This document shows positions 16,121 through 25,007 of a stretch of 64,000 nt of DNA, one piece after another. Position 1 is the first letter of the stretch, and each line of letters opens with the position of its first letter. Made by a program: the position numbers and the translations under genes. The DNA lies in contig JAPWJY010000008.1 of assembly GCA_028283765.1 (NCBI GenBank), forward strand, positions 1,803,001 to 1,867,000. Direction: 5' to 3'. This DNA is from Parvibaculaceae bacterium (GTDB lineage Bacteria; Pseudomonadota; Alphaproteobacteria; Parvibaculales; Parvibaculaceae). The notes below the pieces were generated by a model, which had not been told where the DNA came from, made no database searches, and saw only the letters and a program-made list of their open reading frames with translations.

Positions 16121-16624
16121 CTAGAAGAAGGAGATCGCCCTGGAGACCCAGCCGTTGATGTTCTCCGCCTGCCCCGGCGAGTCGTGCACGATAGAGGCGA
16201 GGAACTTCAGGCGGGCCTTGGCGAGGTTGATGTTCAGCCTGGCCTGATCTGGAAAGGCGTTAACGGCGCTCTGCGTCTTAGGCCCGAGGACACCGTCGCA
16301 AGCGAGGCCGAGGAGCCCCTGCAGGGACTTGACCGCGTTGCCGGGGCCGCTATTGACGCCGAAGTCGATGGCCTGGACCCGCACCGCATCGTCTGCGATT
16401 TTCGAGAAGCCCGGCTCGGTTATGTAGATGCTCTCGTATATCTGGCGCGCCTCACCCTCGCTGAGGCTGGCGACCTCGGCGGGCGTCACAGGGCACTTTC
16501 GCCACTTGGCCAGGGTCGACTGGGTTATTCCGAAGCGCGTCGGCCCTCCTCTGTCTGCGGAACGGTTCGTGTAAGCTGAGCCCTCGTGATCTATGATCCC
16601 GTCGATGATGTCTTCGTCCGTCAT
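16121..16624 (-). CDS. Phage endolysin, GH108-type N-acetylmuramidase
   Basis: The 167-residue lysozyme-like enzyme cleaves peptidoglycan at host lysis. The catalytic motif is near the N terminus, HEGSAYTNRSADRGGPTRFG, with Glu about residue 14 and the (D/R)xGGPTxFGIT signature typical of glycoside hydrolase family 108. The C-terminal part carries a peptidoglycan-binding-like segment (LGLACDGVLGPKTQSAVNAF) and FLASIV. Length is normal and no signal peptide is seen, consistent with holin-dependent export. It looks intact. Confidence 0.88.
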   Translation of the reverse strand: MTDEDIIDGIIDHEGSAYTNRSADRGGPTRFGITQSTLAKWRKCPVTPAEVASLSEGEARQIYESIYITEPGFSKIADDAVRVQAIDFGVNSGPGNAVKSLQGLLGLACDGVLGPKTQSAVNAFPDQARLNINLAKARLKFLASIVHDSPGQAENINGWVSRAISFF

Positions 16625-16647
16625 CGCCTATTTAGGCGGGTGTACGG

Positions 16648-16812
16648 CTACTCCGGCTTGGCGGCCCGCACCGGCACGTCCAGCGCTTCTTTCAGAACCG
16701 CGAGTGCCTTGTGATTGGCGGCCATCAGCTCGTCTCGCCGCTTCGAGAGCGACTGCTTCCTGGAAAATACGGGTACGAACATCAGCAGTGTCTGAAGTGA
16801 GGTTATGCTCAT
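16648..16812 (-). CDS. Small phage protein in the lysis cassette
   Basis: A 54-residue protein starting MSITSLQTLLMFVPVFSRK, with one short hydrophobic stretch and then a Lys/Arg/Ala-rich helix. The start at 16812 follows the end of the next gene upstream with stop/start contact. No family recognised. It may be a lysis accessory factor. Confidence 0.45.
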   Translation of the reverse strand: MSITSLQTLLMFVPVFSRKQSLSKRRDELMAANHKALAVLKEALDVPVRAAKPE

Positions 16813-17012
16813 TAGCAGCTCCTTGATGTCAGGACGTTGACCCGCTCGGCCAGCGTCGTCATAGCGATGGTATTGTTCTGAACAGTGTCCAATAGCCGGG
16901 CTTCCCGCTCGTGGGCATCCTTGGCGGCCCGGCTGTCGACGATGAACCAGCAGACCCACCCCATCGCGAGCGGGCCGTATAGAGACAGAACTTCTATGAT
17001 CGCGTCAGGCAT
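16812..17012 (-). CDS. Small phage membrane protein (lysis-associated)
   Basis: 66 residues with one transmembrane helix (LSLYGPLAMGWVCWFIVD) followed by a charged coiled-coil-like helix (SRAAKDAHEREARLLDTVQN). That topology is common for phage holin-accessory or spanin-like proteins. It sits between the tail-fibre gene and the endolysin, and its ends touch both neighbours. Confidence 0.5.
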   Translation of the reverse strand: MPDAIIEVLSLYGPLAMGWVCWFIVDSRAAKDAHEREARLLDTVQNNTIAMTTLAERVNVLTSRSC

Positions 17013-17515
17013 CAGATGACCTGGAAGTTCGTGCCGTCGTAGCAGAACTGCACGATGCCGCCCGCCGGGAGCGCACCGGCAGACAGTGCCGCTCCAGTAA
17101 TCGTCTTGATGGGCACGGGCTCAAGAGCATTCACCTTGAGCGTCGTCGCGCCCGTGTTCGCGGCGTTCACCTTGACGGTGAACTTGTGCCCGGCAATCAG
17201 AGCCGTGACGGCCAATGCCGGAGAGATGACGAGCGCATTCGCCGCGCCGGTGTCCTGCGCGAAGACACCTGCTTGCCTCTGGATCAGCATCTCGATGCCC
17301 GTCAGAACCTGGTTCGTCTGTGCCTTGTCGGGCGCGATGCCCGCCGCAACCAGTATGCCGAGCAGCTCACCCTGGATTCCGTTCGCCCAGTCGTTCGTCA
17401 TGGTCGTATACGGGATTCCGAGCGCGGGGTTCCCTGCATTGAACCAACCCGGCAAGCCCGCAGGCTCGGGAGCTGGCATCGCAGCCACGGCGTTTGGGCT
17501 GTCTATCTGGTACAT
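17012..17515 (-). CDS. Phage tail-fibre-like protein
   Basis: A 167-residue protein with an N-terminal GWFNAGNPALGIPYTTMTND region that resembles the start of short phage tail or fibre proteins, then a beta-rich Ala/Thr/Val repeat-like part (AANTGATTLKVNALEPVPIK, GGIVQFCYDGTNFQVI). The ending 'GxxxxLxYDGTxFxVL' is common in tail-fibre tips. Adjacent to a small fibre-associated gene upstream. Confidence 0.6.
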   Translation of the reverse strand: MYQIDSPNAVAAMPAPEPAGLPGWFNAGNPALGIPYTTMTNDWANGIQGELLGILVAAGIAPDKAQTNQVLTGIEMLIQRQAGVFAQDTGAANALVISPALAVTALIAGHKFTVKVNAANTGATTLKVNALEPVPIKTITGAALSAGALPAGGIVQFCYDGTNFQVI

Positions 17516-17528
17516 GCGAGGTTCCTCT

Positions 17529-17936
17529 TCATGCGAGTGGCCAGGACGGCCAGACGACGCCGACCATGTTGATATACGTGGCCGGGAGGTCGCGCAGTGC
17601 CTGCCGGTAGGCCAAGAGGGAACCGAACTGTTCCAACGTCAGGGTCTGTTCCAGTCCTCCATCCGCCTGATCGCGATGCCGGATGACAAGCCAGTCAGTA
17701 GCCGACAGCATGCTGTCCCTCAGGGAGAGGGCCTGCGCCTCGGACACGGCCGGAGTTGCGGGAGCAGAGAATGCGTGCCCGTCATAAGTCCACCGCTCGC
17801 CGGGCACGGGGTCGGCAGATGTGACCTCGACGAGCGTGGCCACAAGGTCCGGATGGTAAAGGCTGTCGACGTCCGAGACGATGGTTATGATCTCGGCGAC
17901 GACCCCGCCGTCGATTCTTGCGAAGGTCCTCATCAT
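17529..17936 (-). CDS. Phage tail-fibre assembly-like protein
   Basis: About 135 residues: an N-terminal MRTFARIDGGVVAEIITI, then YHPDLVATLVEV and a C-terminal helical part ending RQALRDLPATY. The xYRQALRDLP ending is typical of small chaperone-like tail-fibre assembly proteins. Its ATG overlaps the stop of the glycine-rich fibre gene (ATGA). Confidence 0.6.
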   Translation of the reverse strand: MMRTFARIDGGVVAEIITIVSDVDSLYHPDLVATLVEVTSADPVPGERWTYDGHAFSAPATPAVSEAQALSLRDSMLSATDWLVIRHRDQADGGLEQTLTLEQFGSLLAYRQALRDLPATYINMVGVVWPSWPLA

Positions 17937-18555
17937 TCGTATTCCCAAACGATTATCATCCCTGCGCGGCCAGCGCCGCCCGTTAGCGGCGCAGAGTTAT
18001 TGGTGCCGATGACGCCACCGCCACCGCTGCCGGGAGCTATCCCTGCGGATCCGGAAAAGTTTGCCGGTGCCCCCGTGCCGCCAGGGCCAAAGTAGCTGTC
18101 GCCCCCCGACGCGCCGAAGGAGACCTGGCCGGTCGTGAAGCCGAGCGACAACGTCCCGAGGCCTCCCGACGTGCCAAAGATATTCGCACCTGAAGGATCG
18201 CCGGAGGCCTGGCCGTTACCGCCAGAGGCGCTGCCCAGGCTTGCCGGGCCAGTAGTGCCACCATGGCCGCCTGGCATGGTGAGCAGGGACCCGAACGAAC
18301 TCGTCCCGCCGTTCCCTCCCGCCGTTGCCGCCGCAGGTGTACCGCCAGCCCCGATCGTAATGGTCACCCCAGAGAATCCCGAGGTGAAACGCGCCCGGCC
18401 ATAAGCGCCAGCTCCGCCGCAGACGCCTGCCGAAGCATATCCCGAGCCTCCCGCGTTAGCCCCGCCGCCTGCGCCGCCACCGCCAACGCCCTCGACCACG
18501 ACCGATCTGGTGCCAGCCGTCGGGGTATAGGTGGTGATGCCTGCCGTCTGGGCCA
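17933..18555 (-). pseudogene. Glycine-rich phage tail-fibre C-terminal part, fused to integrase by deletion
   Basis: About 205 residues with AQTAGITTYTPTAGTRSVVV then a long Gly-rich stretch (GGGGAGGGANAGG, GGNGGTSSFGS, ending GRAGMIIVWEYE). This is typical of phage fibre-tip proteins, which normally have a longer N-terminal part. Upstream of about 18555 the same frame reads out-of-frame integrase DNA, so the 5' part of the gene has been deleted. Confidence 0.75.
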
Positions 18556-19302
18556 CTCCCGGGCGAGTTCCTGGAACAGCTCGTGAGCCGCCATGGTCAG
18601 CGGCACGTCCCTCGCCGACCCGTTCTTCGTAACCGGCAGGTGCACGTGGGTCTCGTGGACGTGCTCCCACCGCAGCCTCGCCACCTCCCCTTGCCTCATC
18701 GCGGTCGCCAGCTGGATGCGGACCACCCAGATCAGGTACTCGGCCTTCGAGCCCTGGCAGGCATCAAGAAGGGCCTGCTCCTGCTCAGGTGTGAGGTGGG
18801 CCGATCTCGGTTCGCCCTGTTTCGCCTTGGTGACGTGGTCGACCGGGTTCTCCAGCCCCTCGTAGCCCATCTCCCTACGGGCGACCTTGAAGAACTTTGA
18901 GAGAAAGTGGAGGGCATTGTTGATCGTGCTCGCGGCCTTCCCGGCGTCCCTCCTCCGCTTGACCCACTGGGCCAGGTCCCTCGACGTCACTGCGCCGATG
19001 GCGTACCCGGCGAACGGCTCTCGCTTCCACATCGCAGCCGTAAGCCTGGCGTCCCTCTCAGACTTGAGGCCTCTCAGACCCTCAACGTACCTGTCCAGCA
19101 CGGCCGACAGGCTGTCCTGCTGGAGGTTGCTCCTGTCCACGAAGTCCCGGCTGGCTATCCGCCCCTCGATCTGGGCGGCCCACTCCTCGGCCTCGCCGCG
19201 GGTCTCGAAGGTCTTGGTCCTGAGGACCCGCTTGCCGTCCGGCCCCTTCCGCCTGATCCGGGTCAGGTACTGGCGGGGGCCCTTCTTGAGGATGTTGGCC
19301 AT
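18555..19302 (-). pseudogene. Phage tyrosine integrase, 3'-truncated
   Basis: About 248 residues remain: an N-terminal arm-binding domain (MANILKKGPRQYLTRIRRKG, FETRGEAEEWA), a core-binding domain (RDLAQWVKRRRDAGKAASTI) and the beginning of the catalytic domain with the first Arg (TAMRQGEVARLRWEHV) and the Lys strand (TKNGSARDVPLT). The sequence then breaks at ELAREWP into tail-fibre DNA. The HxxR box and the catalytic Tyr are missing, so it cannot recombine. It points away from tRNA-Ser, the normal position for an integrase next to its attachment site. Confidence 0.85.
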
Positions 19303-19330
19303 GCTGGTCTCCCTTGTACCGGTCGAGGGC

Positions 19331-19431
19331 GTGGTACTTTTTGGTACTTATGGGAGAAGCGACCGCCCAAAGGGGCTTGAGGCGGCCTCCTGGTACCAAG
19401 CGGCTCCATGAGCCGTGGTACTTTTTGATAC
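19331..19431. repeat. Two 17-base direct repeats between integrase and tRNA (candidate arm-type sites)
   Basis: GTGGTACTTTTTGGTAC at 19331-19347 and GTGGTACTTTTTGATAC at 19415-19431 differ by one base and are 84 bases apart. A further TGGTACC lies between them at 19391. They sit between the integrase start and tRNA-Ser, where integrase arm-binding or excisionase sites are expected. Function is inferred. Confidence 0.6.
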
Positions 19432-19550
19432 AAAAAGGGGAAATAATACACCAAAACAGCCCGGCAAACGGGCTGCAGAGGCCACAGACGGTAGACGGCC
19501 ATCCCGAGGGAGGATTCTAATCCGTTGATTTTATTGTGATTTCTGGTGTT

Positions 19551-19643
19551 TGGCGGAGGGGATGGGATTCGAACCCACGATAGAGCTTTAGACCCTATAA
19601 CGGTTTAGCAAACCGTCGCCTTCAGCCTCTCGGCCACCCCTCC
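19551..19643 (-). tRNA. tRNA-Ser (anticodon GCT)
   Basis: On the minus strand the sequence begins GGAGGGGTGGCCGAGAGGCT and ends GGTTCGAATCCCATCCCCTC then CGCCA. The acceptor stem GGAGGGG/CCCCTCC pairs perfectly, the T loop is GTTCGAATC, there is a long variable arm as in class II tRNAs, and the anticodon loop TTGCTAA carries GCT (serine AGC/AGU codons). CCA is encoded. The adjacent integrase suggests the 3' end served as the prophage attachment site. I found no second copy of the 3' end in the window. Confidence 0.96.
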
Positions 19644-19857
19644 GTCCCGTCTCGGGCCAGCCTTTTCAGGACCGGTCCGGCGTGCGCGACGTATATGCCA
19701 AGGATATGGGGCGGTGGCAAGCGCCGATACCACAGCGAGGGAACATCTCTCTCAAAACCGCCCCTTCCCGGAAAAAGATGGAGAAACGGCGGCAAGAAAA
19801 AGCCATGACGAGGCTGGAAAACCCGGCATCCGGCCTGCTCCTACCCCTTCCTCTGCC

Positions 19858-20718
19858 CTATTCGTCATGCCAGCGGATCAGCCCTTCCTGGGCTACGGAG
19901 GCGATCAGCGTGCCGTCCTCAGTAAAGATGCTACCCCGGTTGAAGCCCCGGGCGCCGGAAGCGCTGGGGCTGTCCTGGGCATAGAGCAGCCACTGGTCGG
20001 TCCGCACCGGCTGATGAAACCACATGGCATGGTCAAGGCTCGCCGTTTGCAGCTTGCCCGAGACCCAACTCACGCCATGGGGGCGCACGCAGGTATCGAG
20101 CAGGGTCATGTCCGACGCATAGGCGAGGATGGATTGCTGAAGCGCAATATCGTCGGGCACTTCCCGCGCGGTTCTGAACCACACATTCTGCACCGGCATC
20201 ATGGGCGCGGGATCGATGTAGGCCTGGGGGTCGACCGGGCGCATCTCGATCGGCCTTGGCCGGGCAAAATGAATCCGGACCGGCTCCGGCAGTTCGCCTG
20301 AAATGGCGGCCCGGCGCTCCAGTTCGCTCGGCAGATGCTCCGGCCCCGGCACGTCGGGCTCCTGGAACTGATGCTCGAAGCCTTCCTCGGGCACCTGAAA
20401 CGAGGCGGCCAGATTGAAAATCTGCTTGCCGTGCTGGATCGCAACCACTCGGCGCGTAGTGAAGCTCTTGCCGTCGCGCGCGCGATCCACCTCATAGAGG
20501 ATCGGAATTCTGGGATCGCCGGGGCGGATGAAATAGGCGTGCAGCGAATGGCAGACCCGGGCATCGACCGTGCGGTAGGCTGCCATCAGCGCCTGCCCGA
20601 TCACCTGTCCGCCGAACACCCGCTGCCAGCTCACATCGGGGCTGTGGCCGCGAAAAATATTCTCCTCGATCTTTTCCAGATCCAGAATCTGCAAAAGTTC
20701 CTCGACTGCATCAACCAT
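19858..20718 (-). CDS. tesB: Acyl-CoA thioesterase II
   Basis: Hydrolyses medium and long-chain acyl-CoA to free fatty acid and CoA. The protein begins VDAVEELLQILDLEKIEENI and has RVFGGQVIGQALMAAYRTV and HSLHAYFIRPGD in the N-terminal hotdog domain. The second hotdog domain has ASDMTLLDT and DHAMWFHQPVRTDQWLLYAQ with GFNRGSIFTEDGTLIAS at the end. I chose ATG 20718 because it aligns exactly with known TesB starts and has GAGG upstream. A TTG 21 bases earlier is possible. Length (286) is normal. Confidence 0.92.
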   Translation of the reverse strand: MVDAVEELLQILDLEKIEENIFRGHSPDVSWQRVFGGQVIGQALMAAYRTVDARVCHSLHAYFIRPGDPRIPILYEVDRARDGKSFTTRRVVAIQHGKQIFNLAASFQVPEEGFEHQFQEPDVPGPEHLPSELERRAAISGELPEPVRIHFARPRPIEMRPVDPQAYIDPAPMMPVQNVWFRTAREVPDDIALQQSILAYASDMTLLDTCVRPHGVSWVSGKLQTASLDHAMWFHQPVRTDQWLLYAQDSPSASGARGFNRGSIFTEDGTLIASVAQEGLIRWHDE

Positions 20719-20798
20719 GGGGGCCTCGTTCTTCGACAAGGCCCCAACATAGCCGAACCATCCGATAAATCATGCCCTATCGGACAGGACAATCGCTC

Positions 20799-21431
20799 TC
20801 AGAGGGAGGGCACAGCCATCCCGCGCTGTACAGCGGGCCGCGCGCCAACGGCATCGAGCCAGCGCCGGATGTTCGCCGCCTCGCCCACGGCCTCCGGCTG
20901 CGCCTTTGCGATCAGGCCGAAGGCCCCCGACACCCAGGGATAGCTCGCCATGTCGGCGATGGAATAATCCCCGCCCAGAAAGGCCGCCTCTCCAAGCCGC
21001 TTGTCGAGCACCCTGAAAAGGCGCGCGGCCTCGGTCTGATAACGGGTAATGGCATAGGGAATTTTTTCAGGCGCCGCGTTGGAGAAATGAAAGGCCTGCC
21101 CAAGCATGGGGCCAAGACCGCCCATCTGCCACATCAACCATTCGAGAGCCTTGACGCGTGCCGCACCCCTGGGCGCCAGAAACTTGCCGGTCTTTTCCGC
21201 CAGATAGATCAGGACCGCGCCGGATTCAAAAACAGAAACCGGACCGCCGTCGCCATCGCGATCCACAATCGCCGGAATGCGGTTGTTCGGGCTTATCTTC
21301 AGAAAGGCCGGCTCGAATTGCTCGTTTTTACCGATATTGACCGTATGCACCTCATAGTCGAGGCCGCACTCCTCAAGCATGATGGAAGCCTTGCGGCCAT
21401 TGGGGGTGGTCCAGGTGTAGAGATCGATCAT
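20799..21431 (-). CDS. Glutathione S-transferase (YfcG/Ure2p-like, nu class)
   Basis: The 210-residue two-domain GST begins MIDLYTWTTPNGRKASIMLE. The N-terminal thioredoxin-like domain has the TPNGxK motif, the cis-Pro segment NNRIPAIVD and the ESGAVLIYLAEKTG helix that binds glutathione. The C-terminal helical domain has WLMWQMGGLGPMLGQA and SIADMASYPWV (N-capping box). This pattern belongs to the disulfide-reductase-like GSTs. A decayed relative lies 0.7 kb upstream (22115-22741). Confidence 0.92.
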   Translation of the reverse strand: MIDLYTWTTPNGRKASIMLEECGLDYEVHTVNIGKNEQFEPAFLKISPNNRIPAIVDRDGDGGPVSVFESGAVLIYLAEKTGKFLAPRGAARVKALEWLMWQMGGLGPMLGQAFHFSNAAPEKIPYAITRYQTEAARLFRVLDKRLGEAAFLGGDYSIADMASYPWVSGAFGLIAKAQPEAVGEAANIRRWLDAVGARPAVQRGMAVPSL

Positions 21432-21535
21432 GTTGCGCCCATGCTGGAGGGAAATGAGAGAGGAGTTTTCTCACCGCCATATGGGTCCGCGCCGGGCCCG
21501 GCACAAGCCAGCTCGCTATCCCTGGCAGGCATATC

Positions 21536-21919
21536 TCAATCTTCAGTCACGGTCACTTCGACATGATGATGCCGGTGGATCCGGCACAGGGCAGGCTCGA
21601 CCTTATATTCGCCGGCCGCAAGCTTGAAGCCGATGGCTTCCTGAGGCGTCAGGAAATCGGCGATCTTGGTGCCGCTGGCATCAATGATGCTGAACCCGTA
21701 TCTCCCGTCCATCACTCTGGTGATGTGCCCTGCACGGGTCAGCACCAGCGGGTTTCCCCATTCCTGCTGCGAGTTGAATTTGTCGTTACGCTTGACCGTG
21801 TTCACCCCGGTCACTTCGGTCAGCGCCATGGCGCTTGTCGGCAGAAACACCGCAAAGGCCAGAAAGGCGGCAAGGGAAGCGCGTGGGGAAAAGGTGCGCA
21901 GATGAAAAAGTTCCGGCAT
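21536..21919 (-). CDS. Secreted hypothetical protein
   Basis: The 127-residue protein has an N-terminal signal peptide (hydrophobic LAAFLAFAVFLPTSAMA, cleavage near AMA-LT) and a mature part of about 90 residues: TGVNTVKRNDKFNSQQEWGN, then KLAAGEYKVEPALCRIHRHH and a short VEVTVTED end. The HRHHH cluster could bind a metal. No family recognised. Confidence 0.65.
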   Translation of the reverse strand: MPELFHLRTFSPRASLAAFLAFAVFLPTSAMALTEVTGVNTVKRNDKFNSQQEWGNPLVLTRAGHITRVMDGRYGFSIIDASGTKIADFLTPQEAIGFKLAAGEYKVEPALCRIHRHHHVEVTVTED

Positions 21920-22114
21920 TCAAACCTCGTTTTCCGCACAGATGGGCGAAGATGCTGACCCTTTATACCATGTCCCGGCCGCCGCGGGGAGAAGAAGCTG
22001 TTCGACACCACGCACAGGCTTGCAAGACGATTAAGGATAATCCGGCATGCCGGAAACAAAACGGGCGATGCCTGAAGCACCGCCCGCCGGAAGTTTACGG
22101 ACCATCACGCCAGA

Positions 22115-22741
22115 CTATCGCACCCGCTGCCTGAACAGAATCTTGCGCGCTTCTTCGGCCTCCTTGCTGTCGTCGCCCGGTGCCGCGCGGCGCAAATCGC
22201 GCCCCACGGCAGAGCTACGCTGCACGGCCGGCCTGTTGCCTATCCGCTCGAACCAGAGCTTCAGAACCGAAAATCTTCAAGATCCTGTCTGGTTTCCGTA
22301 AGGCACGACCCAGCTCCAGCAGGCCATACCTGCAATCGGACAACTCCCGGCAAGGTAATCGCAGCTTTCCAGACGCACATTGCCTGAAACGGCGAGCCTG
22401 ACCGGCCATGGACCCAAGCCCCGCCATCTGCCAGAACAACCTTTGTTCCATCTCTATACGCTGCCGATCATCCTCCGGGTAAAATCTACCCGTTTACGAC
22501 CCGGATCCCGGATATTAAAGGATCGCACCGGATTCAAAGACGGAACCCGGCGTGCCACCCAGCCATCGGAGTCCATGATCGCAGATATCCGGTTGTTCGG
22601 CGCGACCGCGAGAAACTCCGGCCTGAACTGCTCGCCATCGCCAATATTGACCAGCAAGACCTTGTACGGAAGGCCGCACTCCACAAGCATAATTGAAATC
22701 TTCCAGCCGTCTGGTATCGGCCAATAGCAGAAATCAACCAG
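22115..22741 (-). pseudogene. Decayed glutathione S-transferase copy
   Basis: Fragments in several frames together make one GST. The start reads DFCYWPIPDGWKISIMLVEC then VNIGDGEQFRPEFLAVAPNN. A frameshift near 22560 leads to GGTPGSVFESGAIL and a stop. A later block reads RLFWQMAGLGSMAGQA, and the C terminus reads NRPAVQRSSAVGRDLRRAAP to a KEAEEARKILF ending at the TAG 22115-22117. The initiator has become CTG. At least two frameshifts and one internal stop make this a dead paralogue of the kind of GST encoded next door. Confidence 0.85.
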
Positions 22742-22835
22742 CTCCTGTGCGGCGGTCTTCCGGGCAGAACCGGCTTTCGTCAGCCCGCCTGCGCGCCCGC
22801 CACCTTGTCCGTGACAGGTCTGCGCCTGGCGATCG

Positions 22836-23309
22836 TTATTTTTTTGCGGCGGCAACCCGCTTCACAGCCGGCTTGCGCACGGCAGGCTTACGCGCTGCAA
22901 CCGTCTTCGCCGCTGCCGGCTTACGCGCCGCAGGCTTGGCAGCCGCAGTCTTCTTCACGGCAGGCGTCTTGGCCACAACCGCTTTCTTGACGGCAGGCTT
23001 CTTCACCGCGGCCGCTTTCTTCACAGCGGGCGTCTTGACCGCAGCGGCCTTCTTCACGGCGGGCTTCTTGGCCGCAACCGCTTTCTTGACGGCAGGCTTC
23101 TTCACTGCAGCCGCTTTCTTCACGGCAGGCGTCTTGGCCACAACCGCCTTCTTCACGGCGGGCTTCTTCACCGCGGCCGTCTTCTTGGCGACGGGCTTTT
23201 TAGCCACAGCCTTCTTGACCACAGGCTTCTTCACCGCCGCGGCCTTCTTGACCACCGGCTTCTTGGCCGCGGTCGTCTTGGGTTTTGCAGTCGTCGTTTT
23301 CGTTGCCAT
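22836..23309 (-). CDS. Histone H1-like Lys/Ala/Pro-rich repeat protein
   Basis: A 157-residue, highly basic, low-complexity protein made of repeats of the form KKPAVKKA(V/A)xxK(K/T)PAVKKAA, starting at [11 protein letters not shown]. Such AlgP/histone-H1-like proteins bind DNA or RNA nonspecifically and may help compact the nucleoid. The repeats are imperfect at DNA level, so length variation by slippage is likely. The longer frame upstream (to 23408) has no fitting start. The topA product here also ends in a Lys/Ala-rich tail. Confidence 0.75.
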   Translation of the reverse strand: MATKTTTAKPKTTAAKKPVVKKAAAVKKPVVKKAVAKKPVAKKTAAVKKPAVKKAVVAKTPAVKKAAAVKKPAVKKAVAAKKPAVKKAAAVKTPAVKKAAAVKKPAVKKAVVAKTPAVKKTAAAKPAARKPAAAKTVAARKPAVRKPAVKRVAAAKK

Positions 23310-23528
23310 AGCTTTGCATGCTCCTGATGCGCCAAAATGATATCGGCAGGCGACATTCCGTGGACGCAACTTACAAATCGGACGTCCAACAACACGGGAC
23401 GTTCGCATTTACTATGAGCGTGTCAAGCAAACTCGGCAATAGTGGGGGATGAATACAGTCCTCAGATTGAGGCTATCCGCGGTTTGCGGAGCCCCAATCC
23501 AAGGACCGGGAAGAGCCTGAAATTTCAA

Positions 23529-25007
23529 TCAGCCGGCAGATGAAATGCCAAGTTTCCGCAACAGGATTTCATTGACAACTTGCGGATTTGCCTTGCCAGA
23601 CGTGGTTTTCATGACTTGACCAACAAACCAGCCTGCGAGATTCGGCTTGTCTTTTGCCTGCGCCGCCTTGTCGGGATTTGCCGCGATCACAGCGTCGATG
23701 GAGGCCTCGATGGCGCTCAGGTCTGTGACCTGACGAAGCCCCTCTTCCTCGACGATTTTGGCCGGGTCGCGACCGTCTTTGAACATTTTTTCAAAAACCT
23801 GCTTGGCGATTCGCCCCGAGATGGTGCCGTCAACGATGAGGTCGATGAGCTGTCCGAGCGCCTCCGCGGAGACCGGAGAGGTCTCTATGGTGAAGCCTTC
23901 ACGCGCCAGCGCGGCGAAAAAATCACCCGTTACCCAGTTCGCGGCGAGCTTGGGATCGCGCCCCTTCGCCACCGCTTCATAGAAGTCCGCCGGCGCACGT
24001 TCGGCAACCAGCACGGTGGCGTCATAGGGCGAGAGACCATACGCGCTGATGAAACGCGCCTTTTTCTCATCGGGCAATTCCGGCAGACTGGCGGCAATGG
24101 CGTCGACCTGGTTTTGCGTCAGCACCAGCGGCAGCAGATCGGGATCGGGGAAGTAGCGATAATCATGCGCCTCCTCCTTGGAGCGCATGGACCGTGTCTC
24201 CCCGGCTCTCGGATCGAACAGCCTTGTCTCCTGCGTAATGACACCCCCGTCTTCGAGCACGTCGATCTGGCGGCGGGCTTCATATTCGATGGCCTGTCCG
24301 ATGAAGCGGATGGAGTTGACGTTCTTGATTTCGCAGCGCGTGCCCAGCTCCGCGCCGATCCGGCGCACAGAGACGTTCACGTCCGCGCGCAGAGAACCCT
24401 CATCCATGTTGCCGTCGCACGTTCCCAAATAACGCAGTATCGTCCGCAACTTACGGACATATGCTTGAGCTTCTTCTGCGGATCGCATATCCGGGCGCGA
24501 GACGATTTCCATCAGCGCCACGCCTGACCTGTTGAGATCGACGAAGCTGTTGGACGGGTCCTGATCGTGCAGGCTTTTGCCCGCGTCCTGTTCCAGATGG
24601 AGACGCTCGATGCCGACCGATACGCTGCGCTGGCCGGGCAGATCGATGACGATGACGCCCTCGCCGACCACGGGATATTTGAACTGCGAGATCTGATAGC
24701 CCTGCGGCAGGTCGGGATAGAAATAGTTCTTCCTGTCGAACACCGAGCGCAGATTGATCTGCGCCTTCAGGCCAAGACCGGTGCGCACCGCCTGCTCGAC
24801 GCAGTACCAGTTGATCACCGGCAGCATCCCGGGCATCGCCGCATCGACGAAGCTCACCTGCGTGTTGGGCTCGGCGCCGAATTCGGTGGAGGCGCCGGAG
24901 AACAGCTTCGCCTTCGAGGCGACCTGCGCATGTACTTCCAGTCCGAGAACGATTTCCCACGGGCCGGTGGCCCCCTCGATCAGATCTTCCTTACGAGGCT
25001 CGCGCAT
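23529..25007 (-). CDS. gatB: Asp-tRNA(Asn)/Glu-tRNA(Gln) amidotransferase subunit B
   Basis: Binds the misacylated tRNA and converts Glu-tRNA(Gln) or Asp-tRNA(Asn) to the amidated form together with GatA and GatC. Signature segments are [66 protein letters not shown] and EIKNVNS, plus the C-terminal YqeY-like tail ([20 protein letters not shown]). The ATG at 25007 overlaps the gatA stop by one base and has GGAG at the right distance. An ATG at 25022 is an alternative. Last gene of gatC-gatA-gatB. Confidence 0.97.
   Translation of the reverse strand: MREPRKEDLIEGATGPWEIVLGLEVHAQVASKAKLFSGASTEFGAEPNTQVSFVDAAMPGMLPVINWYCVEQAVRTGLGLKAQINLRSVFDRKNYFYPDLPQGYQISQFKYPVVGEGVIVIDLPGQRSVSVGIERLHLEQDAGKSLHDQDPSNSFVDLNRSGVALMEIVSRPDMRSAEEAQAYVRKLRTILRYLGTCDGNMDEGSLRADVNVSVRRIGAELGTRCEIKNVNSIRFIGQAIEYEARRQIDVLEDGGVITQETRLFDPRAGETRSMRSKEEAHDYRYFPDPDLLPLVLTQNQVDAIAASLPELPDEKKARFISAYGLSPYDATVLVAERAPADFYEAVAKGRDPKLAANWVTGDFFAALAREGFTIETSPVSAEALGQLIDLIVDGTISGRIAKQVFEKMFKDGRDPAKIVEEEGLRQVTDLSAIEASIDAVIAANPDKAAQAKDKPNLAGWFVGQVMKTTSGKANPQVVNEILLRKLGISSAG

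Noticed and set aside
9000..19550. Second prophage attachment copy of the tRNA-Ser 3' end
   Set aside because: I looked for the GGATTCGAACCC-type 3' end in the island and found none. The far end is deleted or outside the window.
22693..23340. A Phe/Thr/Ala-repeat frame on the + strand at the Lys/Ala protein
   Set aside because: The repeats open both strands. The minus-strand product has a normal start and a known type; the + strand one would be an implausible poly-aromatic protein.
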